Positions 52,885-61,692 of a stretch of DNA of 64,000 nt are shown piece after piece; positions within the stretch are counted from its first letter, which is position 1; each line of letters starts with the position of its first letter. Source of the stretch: Streptomyces cellulosae (GTDB lineage Bacteria > Actinomycetota > Actinomycetes > Streptomycetales > Streptomycetaceae); the NCBI GenBank assembly GCA_014655195.1, contig BNBH01000032.1, positions 1-64,000 on the forward strand, given 5' to 3'. The position numbers and the translations under genes are program-made. The notes beneath the pieces were generated by a model, which had not been told where the DNA came from, ran no database searches, and saw only the letters and a program-made list of their open reading frames with translations.

Positions 52885-55032
52885 ATGGCCGACACGACCA
52901 CCGCGGCGCTCGACCGGCTGGCCCGCGCCGTCGCCACCGCGCACCCCGACCGCCCGCTGACCGACCCGGACCGGACCGCCCTCGCACCCCTGCTGATCTC
53001 GCCCGACGACCTGCGGGCCCGCCTGGAGCACCACCTGGACGGTGCGGCGGGAAGGGTGAGGGTCACCGGCACCCTGCAGCGACGTCTGCTGCTTCTGGAA
53101 CGCCCGACGGGCGGGTGGGTCGCGGCCGACCTGTCCGGCGCCGAGCACGCCTCCCGCCACTGGCCGACCTGGGCCACGGAGCACATGCGGCTGGAGACGC
53201 CGGAGTCCTGGCTGTCGTACGCCGACCTGAGGGAGACCGCCGTCTACCGGCTGACCCGGCCGGCCGTGCACCTGATGGCCCTGTACCACCCGGAGGTCTT
53301 CCCGCTGCCGCGCTTCCCCCTGGGGATCAGCGACGTGGCCCGCGCGGCCCGCGGCACGCTGATGGGCGCGGTCACCCTGTCCGACATGCAGTTAGGCGTC
53401 ACGCTGGAGGACCTGCTCAAGCAGCTCACCACCCAGGCGCCGGACATCGTCGGCATCTCGGCGACGTTCGGCCAGCACGACCTGATGCTCCAGCTTCTCG
53501 ACGCGGCCTTCGCCCTGCCCACCCCACCGCTCGTGGTGGCCGGCGGAAGCCTCACCGCCCGCAACGAGACCCTCCTCCTGGAGCGCTACCCCGACCTGCT
53601 GGTCGCCCGCGGCGGCGGCGAGGCCACCATCGAAGCGATCCTGGCCCATTGGCACGGCGACATCCGCCGCGAGGAGATACCCGGCATCGGCTACACCGGC
53701 GCCGCCCGCGGCGGCGGCATGACCATCGCCCGGCGCCACACCGCCAAGCCCGTCGCCCGGGACGCCAGCAGCGACATCCTGCCCGAGCTCGACCTGCTGC
53801 CGGCCACCTTCGCCCACCACGGCGTGGCCCAGCTCGAGACCAGCCGCGGCTGCACCAACACCTGCTCCTTCTGCCCGCGCGGCCACAAGGGCCTGTGGGC
53901 CGGCATGGCCCCGGAGGTGCTGCGGGGGATCCTCACCGAGATCCGCCAGGTCTTCGACCGGCACCCGCACATCTCCCGCACCCTGTACCTGGTCGACGAG
54001 GAGATCATCGGCGCCGGCCCCGACGCCGTCGGCCGGGTCCTGGAGCTCGCGCGCACCCTGCACGAGGCCGGGTTCGCCTGGGAGTCCAGCTGCCGCATCG
54101 ACCAGACCGTGCGCACCGACCAGGACGAGGCGTGGCATGTCGAACGGGCCCGCATGTGGCGCGCCCTCGTCGAGACGGGCCTTCGCCGGATGCTGTTCGG
54201 CGTGGAGTCCGGCGTCGACTCCATCCTGGCCCGCTTCAACAAGGAGACCACCGCCGAGCAGAACGCGCTGGCGATCCGGACCCTGTCCGCGCTCGACGTC
54301 CCCACCCGCTACACGTACATCACCTTCGACCCGCTGATGACCCTGGACGAGCTGAAGGCGACCTACGCCTTCCAGGGGCGCACCGATCTGCTGCTGCGGC
54401 CCCAGCCCGGCCTGGACGCGCGGGAGATCGTCCGCGGCGTCCGCGACGAGGAGTGGGTGGCCGAGCACACCACCGGCCGGCCCCTGCACACGGGGATCAG
54501 CTACATGCTCGTGTCGATGGAGTGCCTGATCGGCGCCGCCTACACCCGGCAGGCGACCGCCGCCGGGCTGACCGGGCAGCCCGAGCCGCTCATGGGCCGC
54601 GTCGCCTGCCGCTACCGGGACTGGCGGATCGGCGTCGCCAGCAACTGGGCGCAGCGGTGGGTGGACCGCCACTTCGCCCTCGACTACACCCTCAAGAGCC
54701 TGGAGAAGGTCCTCGACGGCGCGCCCCGGCACGCCGTCCGGCAGGCGCGTGTGGTGCTGAAGGACGCCGCGTACCAGGTCCTCGGCGACATGATCGGCGC
54801 GATCGAGCAGCACGACCTCGAACGGCCTGGGCAGGAGGCGGCACTGTCCGGGCGGATCGAGGCGGCGCTGGAGGAGCGGGCCGGGATGCTGCGCCGGCGG
54901 ATGGCGACCACGGTGGACGAGGTCAAGGGCCGTCTCACCGGGGAGCACGCGGCCACCCTCGCCCGGGAGCACGAGCGGTGGGCGTCCGCGACGAGCTGGG
55001 ATCTGATCAACGCCGGCGAGTCCTGTGCGTAA
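52885..55032 (+). CDS. B12-binding-type radical SAM protein, TTA-containing
   Basis: A 715-residue protein. The N-terminal 310 residues include a cobalamin-binding-like Rossmann region (LLKQLTTQAPDIVGISATFG, LVVAGGSLTARNETLLLERY, LLVARGGGEATIEAIL), although no clear DxHxxG is visible. The radical SAM motif is SRGCTNTCSFCPRG at about residue 322 (C-x3-C-x2-C). ESGVDSILARFNKETT is the later SAM motif. An in-frame TTA occurs at codon 170. It may methylate, rearrange or attach carbon at an unactivated centre. GGAAGG precedes the ATG. Confidence 0.82.
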   Translation: MADTTTAALDRLARAVATAHPDRPLTDPDRTALAPLLISPDDLRARLEHHLDGAAGRVRVTGTLQRRLLLLERPTGGWVAADLSGAEHASRHWPTWATEHMRLETPESWLSYADLRETAVYRLTRPAVHLMALYHPEVFPLPRFPLGISDVARAARGTLMGAVTLSDMQLGVTLEDLLKQLTTQAPDIVGISATFGQHDLMLQLLDAAFALPTPPLVVAGGSLTARNETLLLERYPDLLVARGGGEATIEAILAHWHGDIRREEIPGIGYTGAARGGGMTIARRHTAKPVARDASSDILPELDLLPATFAHHGVAQLETSRGCTNTCSFCPRGHKGLWAGMAPEVLRGILTEIRQVFDRHPHISRTLYLVDEEIIGAGPDAVGRVLELARTLHEAGFAWESSCRIDQTVRTDQDEAWHVERARMWRALVETGLRRMLFGVESGVDSILARFNKETTAEQNALAIRTLSALDVPTRYTYITFDPLMTLDELKATYAFQGRTDLLLRPQPGLDAREIVRGVRDEEWVAEHTTGRPLHTGISYMLVSMECLIGAAYTRQATAAGLTGQPEPLMGRVACRYRDWRIGVASNWAQRWVDRHFALDYTLKSLEKVLDGAPRHAVRQARVVLKDAAYQVLGDMIGAIEQHDLERPGQEAALSGRIEAALEERAGMLRRRMATTVDEVKGRLTGEHAATLAREHERWASATSWDLINAGESCA
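53392..53394 (+). promoter_or_regulatory. TTA leucine codon (bldA-dependent control point)
   Basis: In frame in the radical SAM gene (CAG TTA GGC). It is the second TTA in this operon, which strengthens the case for developmental control of the whole pathway. Confidence 0.8.
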
Positions 55033-55043
55033 GGGCCCGGCCC

Positions 55044-55083
55044 GCCTCGGGTGGCCCGCCCGCGCGGGCGGGCCACCCGAGGC
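55044..55083. terminator. Bidirectional terminator hairpin
   Basis: A perfect 40-bp palindrome (arms beginning GCCTCGGGTGGCCCGCCCGC) sits between the convergent radical SAM gene (ends 55032) and the nucleotidyltransferase (ends 55091). It is the strongest hairpin in the window and should stop transcription from both sides. Confidence 0.85.
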
Positions 55084-55090
55084 GGCGATC

Positions 55091-55723
55091 TCACGCGCCC
55101 GGCTTCTCCGGGATCGGCACCCAGTTGAACTCCGGGCAGAACCTCGCGTAGGTCGTCAGCTTCCAGGCCGCGTACTCCTCCACCCGGCCCGAGCTGCGCA
55201 GCAGGTGCTTGACCCAGGTGTGCGCGATGCGCTCCTCCAGCGTCATGGTGGTGTCGATCTGGTCGAGCATCCGGCAGGCGACGGCGAAGTCCTCGACCGT
55301 CAGCGCGCTCAGGTCGATCTCGATGCCCTCCAGGGTGAAGGAGAACACCAGCCGGGAGGTGGAGAAGCGGGTCTTGCGCTCGCCCAGGAATGTGGTGTGG
55401 GGCTCCAGGACCTTCCGGAGCCGGTCGCGGTCCTCGACCGGGTAGCCGATGCCCAGGTCCAGGTCGGAGGTCTCCAGGTTGAGCCTGGTGCCGAAGGAGC
55501 CGACGTCGCGCGGCTTGTGCCCGGTCCACTCGCTGATCAGGGCGGACGCCTCGGTACGCACCCGTTCCAGGCGCTCGTCGTCGGCGCGCATCTGCTCGTA
55601 GAAGGCGCGGGCGCGCTCGAACTCGTCCTCGGTGAAGTCGTTCCGGTCGACCCAGCGCCGCTCGGTGATCGCGTTCAAGTCAAGTTCGGTGAAGGGGGAT
55701 TGTGTCGTCACGCGACGCACCAT
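55091..55723 (-). CDS. Nucleotidyltransferase (DNA polymerase beta superfamily)
   Basis: A 210-residue minimal nucleotidyltransferase: VGSFGTRLNLETSDLDLGIG holds the GS signature and metal-binding DxD, and GIEIDLSAL supplies the third Asp. The N-terminal third is helical. ATG at 55723 after GGGGAG was chosen over 55759. It is divergent from the AKR at 55786, with only about 60 bp between them. It could nucleotidylate a pathway intermediate or protein. Confidence 0.82.
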   Translation of the reverse strand: MVRRVTTQSPFTELDLNAITERRWVDRNDFTEDEFERARAFYEQMRADDERLERVRTEASALISEWTGHKPRDVGSFGTRLNLETSDLDLGIGYPVEDRDRLRKVLEPHTTFLGERKTRFSTSRLVFSFTLEGIEIDLSALTVEDFAVACRMLDQIDTTMTLEERIAHTWVKHLLRSSGRVEEYAAWKLTTYARFCPEFNWVPIPEKPGA

Positions 55724-55785
55724 ACTCACTCCCCGAACCAATTCATCAGCCTTTGCCACTAATTGAGAGATAAGAGGTACTTCCT

Positions 55786-56886
55786 GTGAGTGCTCCGCAG
55801 TCCCCTCCGCGCCGCACCCTCGCCCGCGGCCTGTCCGTCCACCCGATCGGCATCGGCGCCTGGGCCCTGGGCGGCCCCGACCACAACCTGGGCCTGCCGA
55901 TGGGATGGTCCACCGCCGACGACGACGCCTCCCGCCGCGGCCTGGAGACCGCCTACGAACTCGGCGCGAACCTCATCGACACCGCCGACGTGTACGGGCA
56001 CGGGCACTCCGAGCGGGTCATCGGCGACTTCGTCGCCACCGTCCCCCGCGACACCGTGGTGCTGTCCTCCAAGGTCGGCTACCACCGCGGCACCGCCCGG
56101 CACGCCTACCTGCCCTCGGCAATGCGCCGCCAGCTCGAGACCACGCTGGAGAACCTGCGCACCGACCACCTCGACATCTACTTCCTGCACAACTCCGACT
56201 TCGGACCCGACGACCGCTACCTGGACGAGGCCGTCGCCCAGATGCGGGACTTCCAGCGCCAGGGCCTGGTGACCGCGGTCGGGATGCGAGGCCCGCACCG
56301 CTACGCCACCGAGCGGGTCACCGTCGCCAAGGAACAGCGCGGCGACAAGTACGCCCGGTTCGCCCACCTCGCCGAGAAGATCCGGCCGGACTACCTCGCG
56401 GCCCGGTTCAACGCGCTCACCCCGCCGCCGGCCGCCGGCCGGCCGGACATCTTCGCGCTCGCCGCCTCCCTCGGTGCCAGCGTGCTGATCAACAAACCGC
56501 TGGTTCAGGGCCTGCTCACCGGCAAGTACGACCCGGCCCAGCCGCCGAAGTTCGCGCCCGGGGACCACCGGCTGCGCAAGGCGTGGTACACCCCCGGCGC
56601 GCTGAAGATCATCCAGGACGGCCTGGCGCCGCTGCGCGAGCGGTTCGGTCACACCTCCGAGGCCCTGATCCGCGTCGCCCTGCAGTACTGCCTGCAGCAG
56701 ACCGACAACGCCGCTGTCCTCGTCGGCTTCACCCGGCCCGAGCAGGTCACCGAGAACCTCACGGCGGTCGGCACCCCGCTCACCGTCGAGGAGCTCGCCT
56801 TCGTCAGCGGCACCCTCGGCCGGCTCCAGCAGACTCTGGACGCCCACAGCGAGGTGTTCCTCGACGAGATGGGCGCCAGCCGATGA
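55786..56886 (+). CDS. Aldo/keto reductase
   Basis: A 366-residue AKR with the full catalytic set: DTADVYGHGHSERVIG (Asp, Tyr), LSSKVGYHRGT (Lys) and YFLHNSDFGPDDRYLDEA (His). The C-terminal VGFTRPEQVTENL contacts NADP(H). It is clearly paralogous to the protein at 45206-46297, sharing DFGPxDRYLDEA and RHAY/QHAY, but that one lacks Lys and His. GTG at 55786 after AAGAGG. The next gene starts inside its stop. Confidence 0.9.
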   Translation: MSAPQSPPRRTLARGLSVHPIGIGAWALGGPDHNLGLPMGWSTADDDASRRGLETAYELGANLIDTADVYGHGHSERVIGDFVATVPRDTVVLSSKVGYHRGTARHAYLPSAMRRQLETTLENLRTDHLDIYFLHNSDFGPDDRYLDEAVAQMRDFQRQGLVTAVGMRGPHRYATERVTVAKEQRGDKYARFAHLAEKIRPDYLAARFNALTPPPAAGRPDIFALAASLGASVLINKPLVQGLLTGKYDPAQPPKFAPGDHRLRKAWYTPGALKIIQDGLAPLRERFGHTSEALIRVALQYCLQQTDNAAVLVGFTRPEQVTENLTAVGTPLTVEELAFVSGTLGRLQQTLDAHSEVFLDEMGASR

Positions 56887-57725
56887 GCTCCCCTGCCGAG
56901 CAGCTCTCCCTGATCACCCCGGACGAGCCCGCGCACCAGCCGGCCGACGACGCCGTACGGCTGCTGCTGTTCAACACTCAGAACGCCTCCCCGGACCGCG
57001 CCCGCCGACAGGCCGCCTGGATCGCCAGCCAGGAGGGCGCGGACACCGCCGTCCTCACCGAGGTGTCCTCCACCCGAGGCGGTGACGCTCTCGTCACCGC
57101 GCTCACCGAGCGCGGATACGCCACCGTCATCGCCCCGCAGCCGGCGGAAGCCGACTACCGCACGGTCATCGCCTGCCGCACCGCCGACGCTCACAAGGTG
57201 GAGAGCCCGGTCACCGTCACACCCCACCGCGCCCCGGTCGCCCGCGTCACCATCGGCGGCCACGACATCATCGTCCTCGGCCTCTACGTCCCCTCCCGCG
57301 GACCCAAGGAGCACCGCAACGTCGCCAAGCGCGCCTTCCAGGACGCGGTCACCGAGGCCCTGCCGAAGCTCCACGCCGCCTACCCGGACATTCCCGTCAT
57401 CGTGGCCGGGGACCTCAACGTCATCGAACGCGGCCACCAGCCCCCGCACAAGGTCTTCGGCGCCTGGGAGTACGCCTTCTACGACTCCTTCCAGGCCGCC
57501 GGCCTCACCGACGCCTTCCGCCACCTGCACCCCGACAAGATCGCCCACTCCTGGTACGGGCGCAGCGGCAACGGCTTCCGCTTCGACCACATCTTCGTCT
57601 CCACTGCCCACGTCACACAGGTTCTCGCCTGCGACTACCACCAGGAGGCCCGCGAAGCCGGTCTCACTGACCACGCGGTCATGACCGTTCACTTCCGTCT
57701 GCCCGGGCCTGCAGAAACCACGTGA
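56883..57725 (+). CDS. Endonuclease/exonuclease/phosphatase (EEP) family protein
   Basis: A 280-residue EEP-fold phosphoesterase. LLLFNTQNAS, AVLTEVSS (metal Glu), VIVAGDLNVIERG (Asp, Asn), FRFDHIFVS and LTDHAVMTV (catalytic Asp-His) are present. The fold covers nucleases and small-molecule phosphatases. Coupling to the AKR (ATGA) suggests a small-molecule diester or monoester substrate rather than DNA. Confidence 0.88.
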   Translation: MSSPAEQLSLITPDEPAHQPADDAVRLLLFNTQNASPDRARRQAAWIASQEGADTAVLTEVSSTRGGDALVTALTERGYATVIAPQPAEADYRTVIACRTADAHKVESPVTVTPHRAPVARVTIGGHDIIVLGLYVPSRGPKEHRNVAKRAFQDAVTEALPKLHAAYPDIPVIVAGDLNVIERGHQPPHKVFGAWEYAFYDSFQAAGLTDAFRHLHPDKIAHSWYGRSGNGFRFDHIFVSTAHVTQVLACDYHQEAREAGLTDHAVMTVHFRLPGPAETT

Positions 57726-57773
57726 GGGCCCAGGCACCAGCCGCCGCTTCCCCAGTTGAGGAAAGGAACGACC

Positions 57774-58679
57774 ATGACCAAACCGCGCATACTGACCATT
57801 GCGAACTGGAACTTCGAAGCCAACGGAAAGGGCGACCTGCACACCCGGCACATCGCGCACCGGAAGCTCGCCAGCCTCGGCGCCAACCTGGTGTTCCGTC
57901 AGGAGATGTGGGGTGCGGACAACGACGGTCGCCAGGTGATGCAAGAGCTGGAGCGCCATCTCGGGATGCGCGGGTGGCTCGGCGAGCGCGCCTGCACCGC
58001 AATCTTCGCGGACCACAACTTCCAGGTCCTCCGGCAGTGGTCAGCACCTTCCCTGTACGTGCTGCCGCCCACCGCGCTGACGATGCGCTACACCCCCGCA
58101 GGACCTGACGCGGCGCCGTTCGTGGCTGTCTCCTACCACCTCAACTACGCCAGCCCCACCAACCGGCTCATCGAGGCCGAGTGGCTGACCACCTGGGCGG
58201 ACAAGCGGTGGACCACCCCCCAGGGCGGCACTGCGGTCCTGCCGTGCATCAGTGGCGGCGATGCGAACAGCTACCCGCACGCGGACGTCGAAGGCGCCCC
58301 GGCGCTGCCGGTCCTGGAGGATATCCAGGACCGGCCGCACCGGCTCCATCGCTCCTACCTCGGACCGGACGGCCGCCGCCTCATGGACACCCGGCCCGAC
58401 GCGGCGCTGCGCACCGCCGGGCTGGAGGACGTCGCCCGTCACCGAGCCCTGGCGGGCGACCTCAAGGCCGTGGCGCGCACGGTCGATCGATGCGATACCC
58501 ATGGCCCGGATGCTCGGATCGACCGGGTGTACGTCACGCCCGAGCTACTGCCAGCCGTCCGCGACGTCGACGTGATCGAGGTCCCCCTGGACCTGTCCGA
58601 CCATCACATGGCCCGCGTGAAGCTCGAGGCGGACGTGCTGGCGGACATCCTCCGGGCGGTATTCGCCGGGGCCGCCTGA
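57774..58679 (+). CDS. Second EEP-family phosphoesterase
   Basis: A 301-residue protein. The fold motifs are weaker but recognisable: ILTIANWNFEANGKGD, VFRQEMW (metal Glu), CISGGDANSYPH (Asp, Asn), ARIDRVYVTPE and LDLSDHHMARVKL (Asp-His). It is divergent from the preceding EEP protein, so the two may take different substrates. ATG at 57774 follows GAGGAAAGG. Confidence 0.82.
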   Translation: MTKPRILTIANWNFEANGKGDLHTRHIAHRKLASLGANLVFRQEMWGADNDGRQVMQELERHLGMRGWLGERACTAIFADHNFQVLRQWSAPSLYVLPPTALTMRYTPAGPDAAPFVAVSYHLNYASPTNRLIEAEWLTTWADKRWTTPQGGTAVLPCISGGDANSYPHADVEGAPALPVLEDIQDRPHRLHRSYLGPDGRRLMDTRPDAALRTAGLEDVARHRALAGDLKAVARTVDRCDTHGPDARIDRVYVTPELLPAVRDVDVIEVPLDLSDHHMARVKLEADVLADILRAVFAGAA

Positions 58680-59010
58680 TGCGCGGGGCGCGAGGCAGAC
58701 GTCGTCGTCTGGTGGGATCTCTGCGCTGCAGATGCCGTGCGCCGGCTCCGCCCGGTCCTTCCCTCTCGTAAGCACGCCTGACCCGGGCCGGGGTCAGTGC
58801 GCCCGGTCTCCAGGGCGCAGGACGCCGACGACGCCCCATCACGTCCTGCCCACTCCGCGCGGCCCGCGGGTCAGGTGACCGGGTTCTCCGGTTCGAACAG
58901 ACGGCTGAGCACATAACTCCGTACGTGATGGTGCCTCACGAAGTCGTGCGCGACTGGGGGCGTTCGTCTGTGCTTTCCCCCTTGAGAAGGAGAAGTACAG
59001 CAACACGTGC
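58680..59010. other. Convergent intergenic region with a small hairpin
   Basis: About 330 bp between the second EEP gene and the 3' end of the WbqC-like gene. CAGACG-TCGT-CGTCTG at 58696-58711 could be a modest terminator. A minus-strand frame ending near 58871 (VRSYVLSRLFEPENPVT) looks partly coding but has no credible start. Otherwise nothing is recognised. Confidence 0.4.
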
Positions 59011-59802
59011 TCAGGCCGCGGTTCCAAGCGAGTCCGGGGCTCCAGTGAGGGCTGGGAGTCGGGCGGCCAGGCCGACGGGGCCGAGGTGGGCCAGGGCCCA
59101 CATGGAGGTGACGTGTCGAGCGGAGGCCCAGATCCCAGCGGTCGGGGGCAGGAACGGGGCTACGGCGATGCCGTGGGTGGTGAAGGGTGCCGGGTCGAGA
59201 TACGTCATGCCGCCGGTTCCGCACAGATACGTGCTGGCGCCGGCTGCGGCGGTGAGGTCGGCGAGCCGCTCGGATCGCTCTGGCCGGGCGGGCAGTCGGC
59301 TTGCGTTCAGGACGCGGCCCGGCCAGCCGATGAGGTCCAGCAGGACGCGGGTGGAGGTCTCGGCGACGGCGGCGGTCCGGCCGGTGTCGAACGCGGCCCA
59401 GACCGGCTCCAGGGCCGTCTGGAGGGCGGGCCAGTGGGGGCTGGTCCGGTATTCCTGCCGGATCATCGCTTCGCTCCGCCGCCGGGCTGCGGCCGGGTCG
59501 GCGATCAGGGCGTCCCGGATGGTGGTCTGGCGGCCCCGGGGCAGGTGTGTGGGGATGGACAGCCACCGGGTCCGGTCCGGGTCCTCCAGGGCGGCCAGGC
59601 GGGTGCGGTGCTGGTAGTCGCGGCGGGTGAACTGGACGTCGTCGAGGACGATCCAGGTGTCCGCCGCGAACAGCTTCGCCAGGGTGGTCAGCCTCGGGAA
59701 CAGGTTGGGCTGGTGGATCGCACACAGCCCGCCTCGGGCGGGCTGGTCAGGAGATGAGACGGCTGGTGAAGCCGTCGAGGATGAGGGACTCGTATGCGGC
59801 AT
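59011..59802 (-). CDS. WbqC-like family protein
   Basis: A 263-residue protein. CAIHQPNLFPRLTTLAKLFA and TWIVLDDVQFTRRDYQHRTR are the WbqC signature, and YLCGTGGMTYLDPAPF is its second conserved block. WbqC relatives occur in sugar-nucleotide and glycopeptide gene clusters and may be aminotransferase-like or transferase-like enzymes, but their chemistry is unsettled. ATG at 59802 after CGGAGG was chosen; it overlaps the 3' end of the YdcF-like gene by 56 bp. Confidence 0.8.
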   Translation of the reverse strand: MPHTSPSSSTASPAVSSPDQPARGGLCAIHQPNLFPRLTTLAKLFAADTWIVLDDVQFTRRDYQHRTRLAALEDPDRTRWLSIPTHLPRGRQTTIRDALIADPAAARRRSEAMIRQEYRTSPHWPALQTALEPVWAAFDTGRTAAVAETSTRVLLDLIGWPGRVLNASRLPARPERSERLADLTAAAGASTYLCGTGGMTYLDPAPFTTHGIAVAPFLPPTAGIWASARHVTSMWALAHLGPVGLAARLPALTGAPDSLGTAA

Positions 59803-60433
59803 GCACGTCCTCCGGGACATCCTGGGCGATGGCGAAGCCCTGCTTCGGATACTCGATCACCCGCTGGAGGTCGCCGACGAGCATGTCCACCACGAGCTTG
59901 GCGTCGCCGATGGACTTGACGTAGTCGTCCAGCTCAAGGGGCTCCGACGCGCACACGATCTCGACGTCGGGCCACAGTTTGCGGGCGGTGGCGAACGATC
60001 GCCTTTCCATATAGGGCTTGGAGACCAGCATCACCGTCGTCGGGACGATGCCGGCCGCGGCCAGCAGGTCGCGGGTGAGGGTGATGTTCTGGCCGGTGTT
60101 CGCGGCGTTCGGCTCGACGAGAATCGCCTCGTTGGGAACGCCGAGTTCGAGGGCGTGCTCGCGGAAGTGGACGGCCTCGCCGCGGGGGAAGCGGGCCTTC
60201 GTGGTGGGGCTGTTGCCGCCGGTGAAGACCAGCGTTGGGAACAGGCCGCGGTGATACAGGTCGGCGGCGGCCGCGGCGACGCCGAGGTCGTGGCTGCCCA
60301 GGCCGATTGCCACGTCGACGGCTCGGACCTGGTGCTGCATCTGGTGGTAGTCCCAGATCAGCTTGGTCTGGCGCCACTGGTCCTCGGTGATGGTCTGCTG
60401 GTTGTCGCCCACGCTTGTTGTCTCCCTGGTCAC
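59747..60433 (-). CDS. YdcF-like (DUF218) protein
   Basis: A 228-residue YdcF-type protein: AIGLGSHDLGVAAAAADLYH, LVFTGGNSP, GEAVHFREHALELGVP, and VEPNAANTGQNITLTRDLL. YdcF proteins bind SAM or act near cell-wall precursors; their role is not settled. There is no membrane helix, so it is cytoplasmic. Its GTG overlaps the regulator's stop (GTGA). Confidence 0.85.
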   Translation of the reverse strand: MTRETTSVGDNQQTITEDQWRQTKLIWDYHQMQHQVRAVDVAIGLGSHDLGVAAAAADLYHRGLFPTLVFTGGNSPTTKARFPRGEAVHFREHALELGVPNEAILVEPNAANTGQNITLTRDLLAAAGIVPTTVMLVSKPYMERRSFATARKLWPDVEIVCASEPLELDDYVKSIGDAKLVVDMLVGDLQRVIEYPKQGFAIAQDVPEDVHAAYESLILDGFTSRLIS

Positions 60434-61533
60434 CGGCTGGTGGGGCCGGACGGCTCCGTGCTCATGGCCTTGATGTTCTCGATGCTGGCCAGCTGGTGGG
60501 ACAGCCCGAAACGGGCGGCCATGGTCGCGGCCTTGTCGAGGACGTGAAGGCCATCATCGCGGGTCGCGGGGTCGCTCAGCAGGATGTGTCCGTGGGCGGT
60601 GTCCAGGCGGACTCGCTGCATGGGGGCGTCGGTGGTGGCTGTGCCGCGGGCGATGGTGATGAAGTGCAGGGCGGAGGAGAGATCGCCGGCGCCGCGGTGG
60701 GCCAGGGCGATCTTCTGGTGGGCCACCGACCAGTCCTCCGGCTCGGCGAGATCTTCGAAGTCGCGGGTCGCGGCCAGCATCACGCGGGTCGCATAGTCGT
60801 GCTGGCCGTCCTTGCTCAGCGCGGTCCCCACCCACAGTCGGGACCTGGCCCGGTCGCGGCGGGAGAGTCGGTCGTCGACCGCGAGGTGCTCGTACTGGCG
60901 GGCGGCCATCTCCAGCTTCCCGGACATCTCGGCGACCACGGCCAAGGACAGGTCGAGCTGGGCGATGCGGCGGGGGATGGCGAGCTGGGTGAACAGCGAT
61001 CTGGCGGTCATATACGAGTGCTGGGCGGACAGCGGTCCGACCACGCTGCCCTGGTCGCGCTGGAGGTCGCCGAGGAGGGCGGTCGAGCGGGCGAAGAGAT
61101 ACAGGCCCCGGTCATCGAGCTGCAGCGGGGTGAAGCGGCTGGTCCACCGGCTGATCAGGCTCTCGGCGAAGGTGAAGTCCTGCCGGGACAGGGCGACCAC
61201 GGCCCGGTCGAGGTCGTCGGTCCACGACTCGTACTCCCAGGCCAGTGGCCCGGTGGGCGTCACCCGCCGGCCTGCGATCTGCATCCCGGGCCGTTCGGCC
61301 TCGGACAGGAACGTCTCGAACCGCAGATGGGCGGCGGCATCCGCGCGGGCCAGGGCCGTGTCGAGGATCGCCTGGGTGTCCGGGCGGGGCTCGGTCTTCT
61401 CTTTGAGCTTCTCCCACTTGGAGACGGTCCGTACGCCGACACCGAGGTGCTCTGCGAACGCGCGGACGCTCAGCCGCAGCGCGAGCCGGAGTGCCTTGGC
61501 CTCCAGCCCGGTCCAGTGGTGCACGGTCGCCAC
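60430..61533 (-). CDS. XRE-family regulator with TPR-like domain
   Basis: A 367-residue protein. The HTH is near the N-terminus (LRLALRLSVRAFAEHLGVGV then RTVSKWEKLKE), followed by helical repeats (LLGDLQRDQGSVVGPLSAQH, LEMAARQYEHLAVDDRLSRR). GTG at 61533 after GGGAAGGGAG was chosen over the open-frame start at 61836. It heads the regulator / YdcF / WbqC minus-strand operon and faces away from the cyclophane-type RiPP genes. Confidence 0.8.
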   Translation of the reverse strand: MATVHHWTGLEAKALRLALRLSVRAFAEHLGVGVRTVSKWEKLKEKTEPRPDTQAILDTALARADAAAHLRFETFLSEAERPGMQIAGRRVTPTGPLAWEYESWTDDLDRAVVALSRQDFTFAESLISRWTSRFTPLQLDDRGLYLFARSTALLGDLQRDQGSVVGPLSAQHSYMTARSLFTQLAIPRRIAQLDLSLAVVAEMSGKLEMAARQYEHLAVDDRLSRRDRARSRLWVGTALSKDGQHDYATRVMLAATRDFEDLAEPEDWSVAHQKIALAHRGAGDLSSALHFITIARGTATTDAPMQRVRLDTAHGHILLSDPATRDDGLHVLDKAATMAARFGLSHQLASIENIKAMSTEPSGPTSR

Positions 61534-61692
61534 ACGTCGCTCCCTTCCCGCCGCCAATCGAAGCACGTCGGGCCCAGGCGGGGGGACGCAAGTGCAACGG
61601 AAGTACAACAGACGGTCATTCCCCGGCAGTCGGGGCCGGGCCAGGCTGACCGGTGACAGAAGTTGTCGGACTTTCCTGGATGGTTGCGAACG

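Noticed and set aside
46443..55032. A tellurium-resistance (ter)-linked nucleoside module
   Set aside because: PRTase and HAD genes are shared with such modules, but no TerD, ATP-grasp or CitE-like gene is present.
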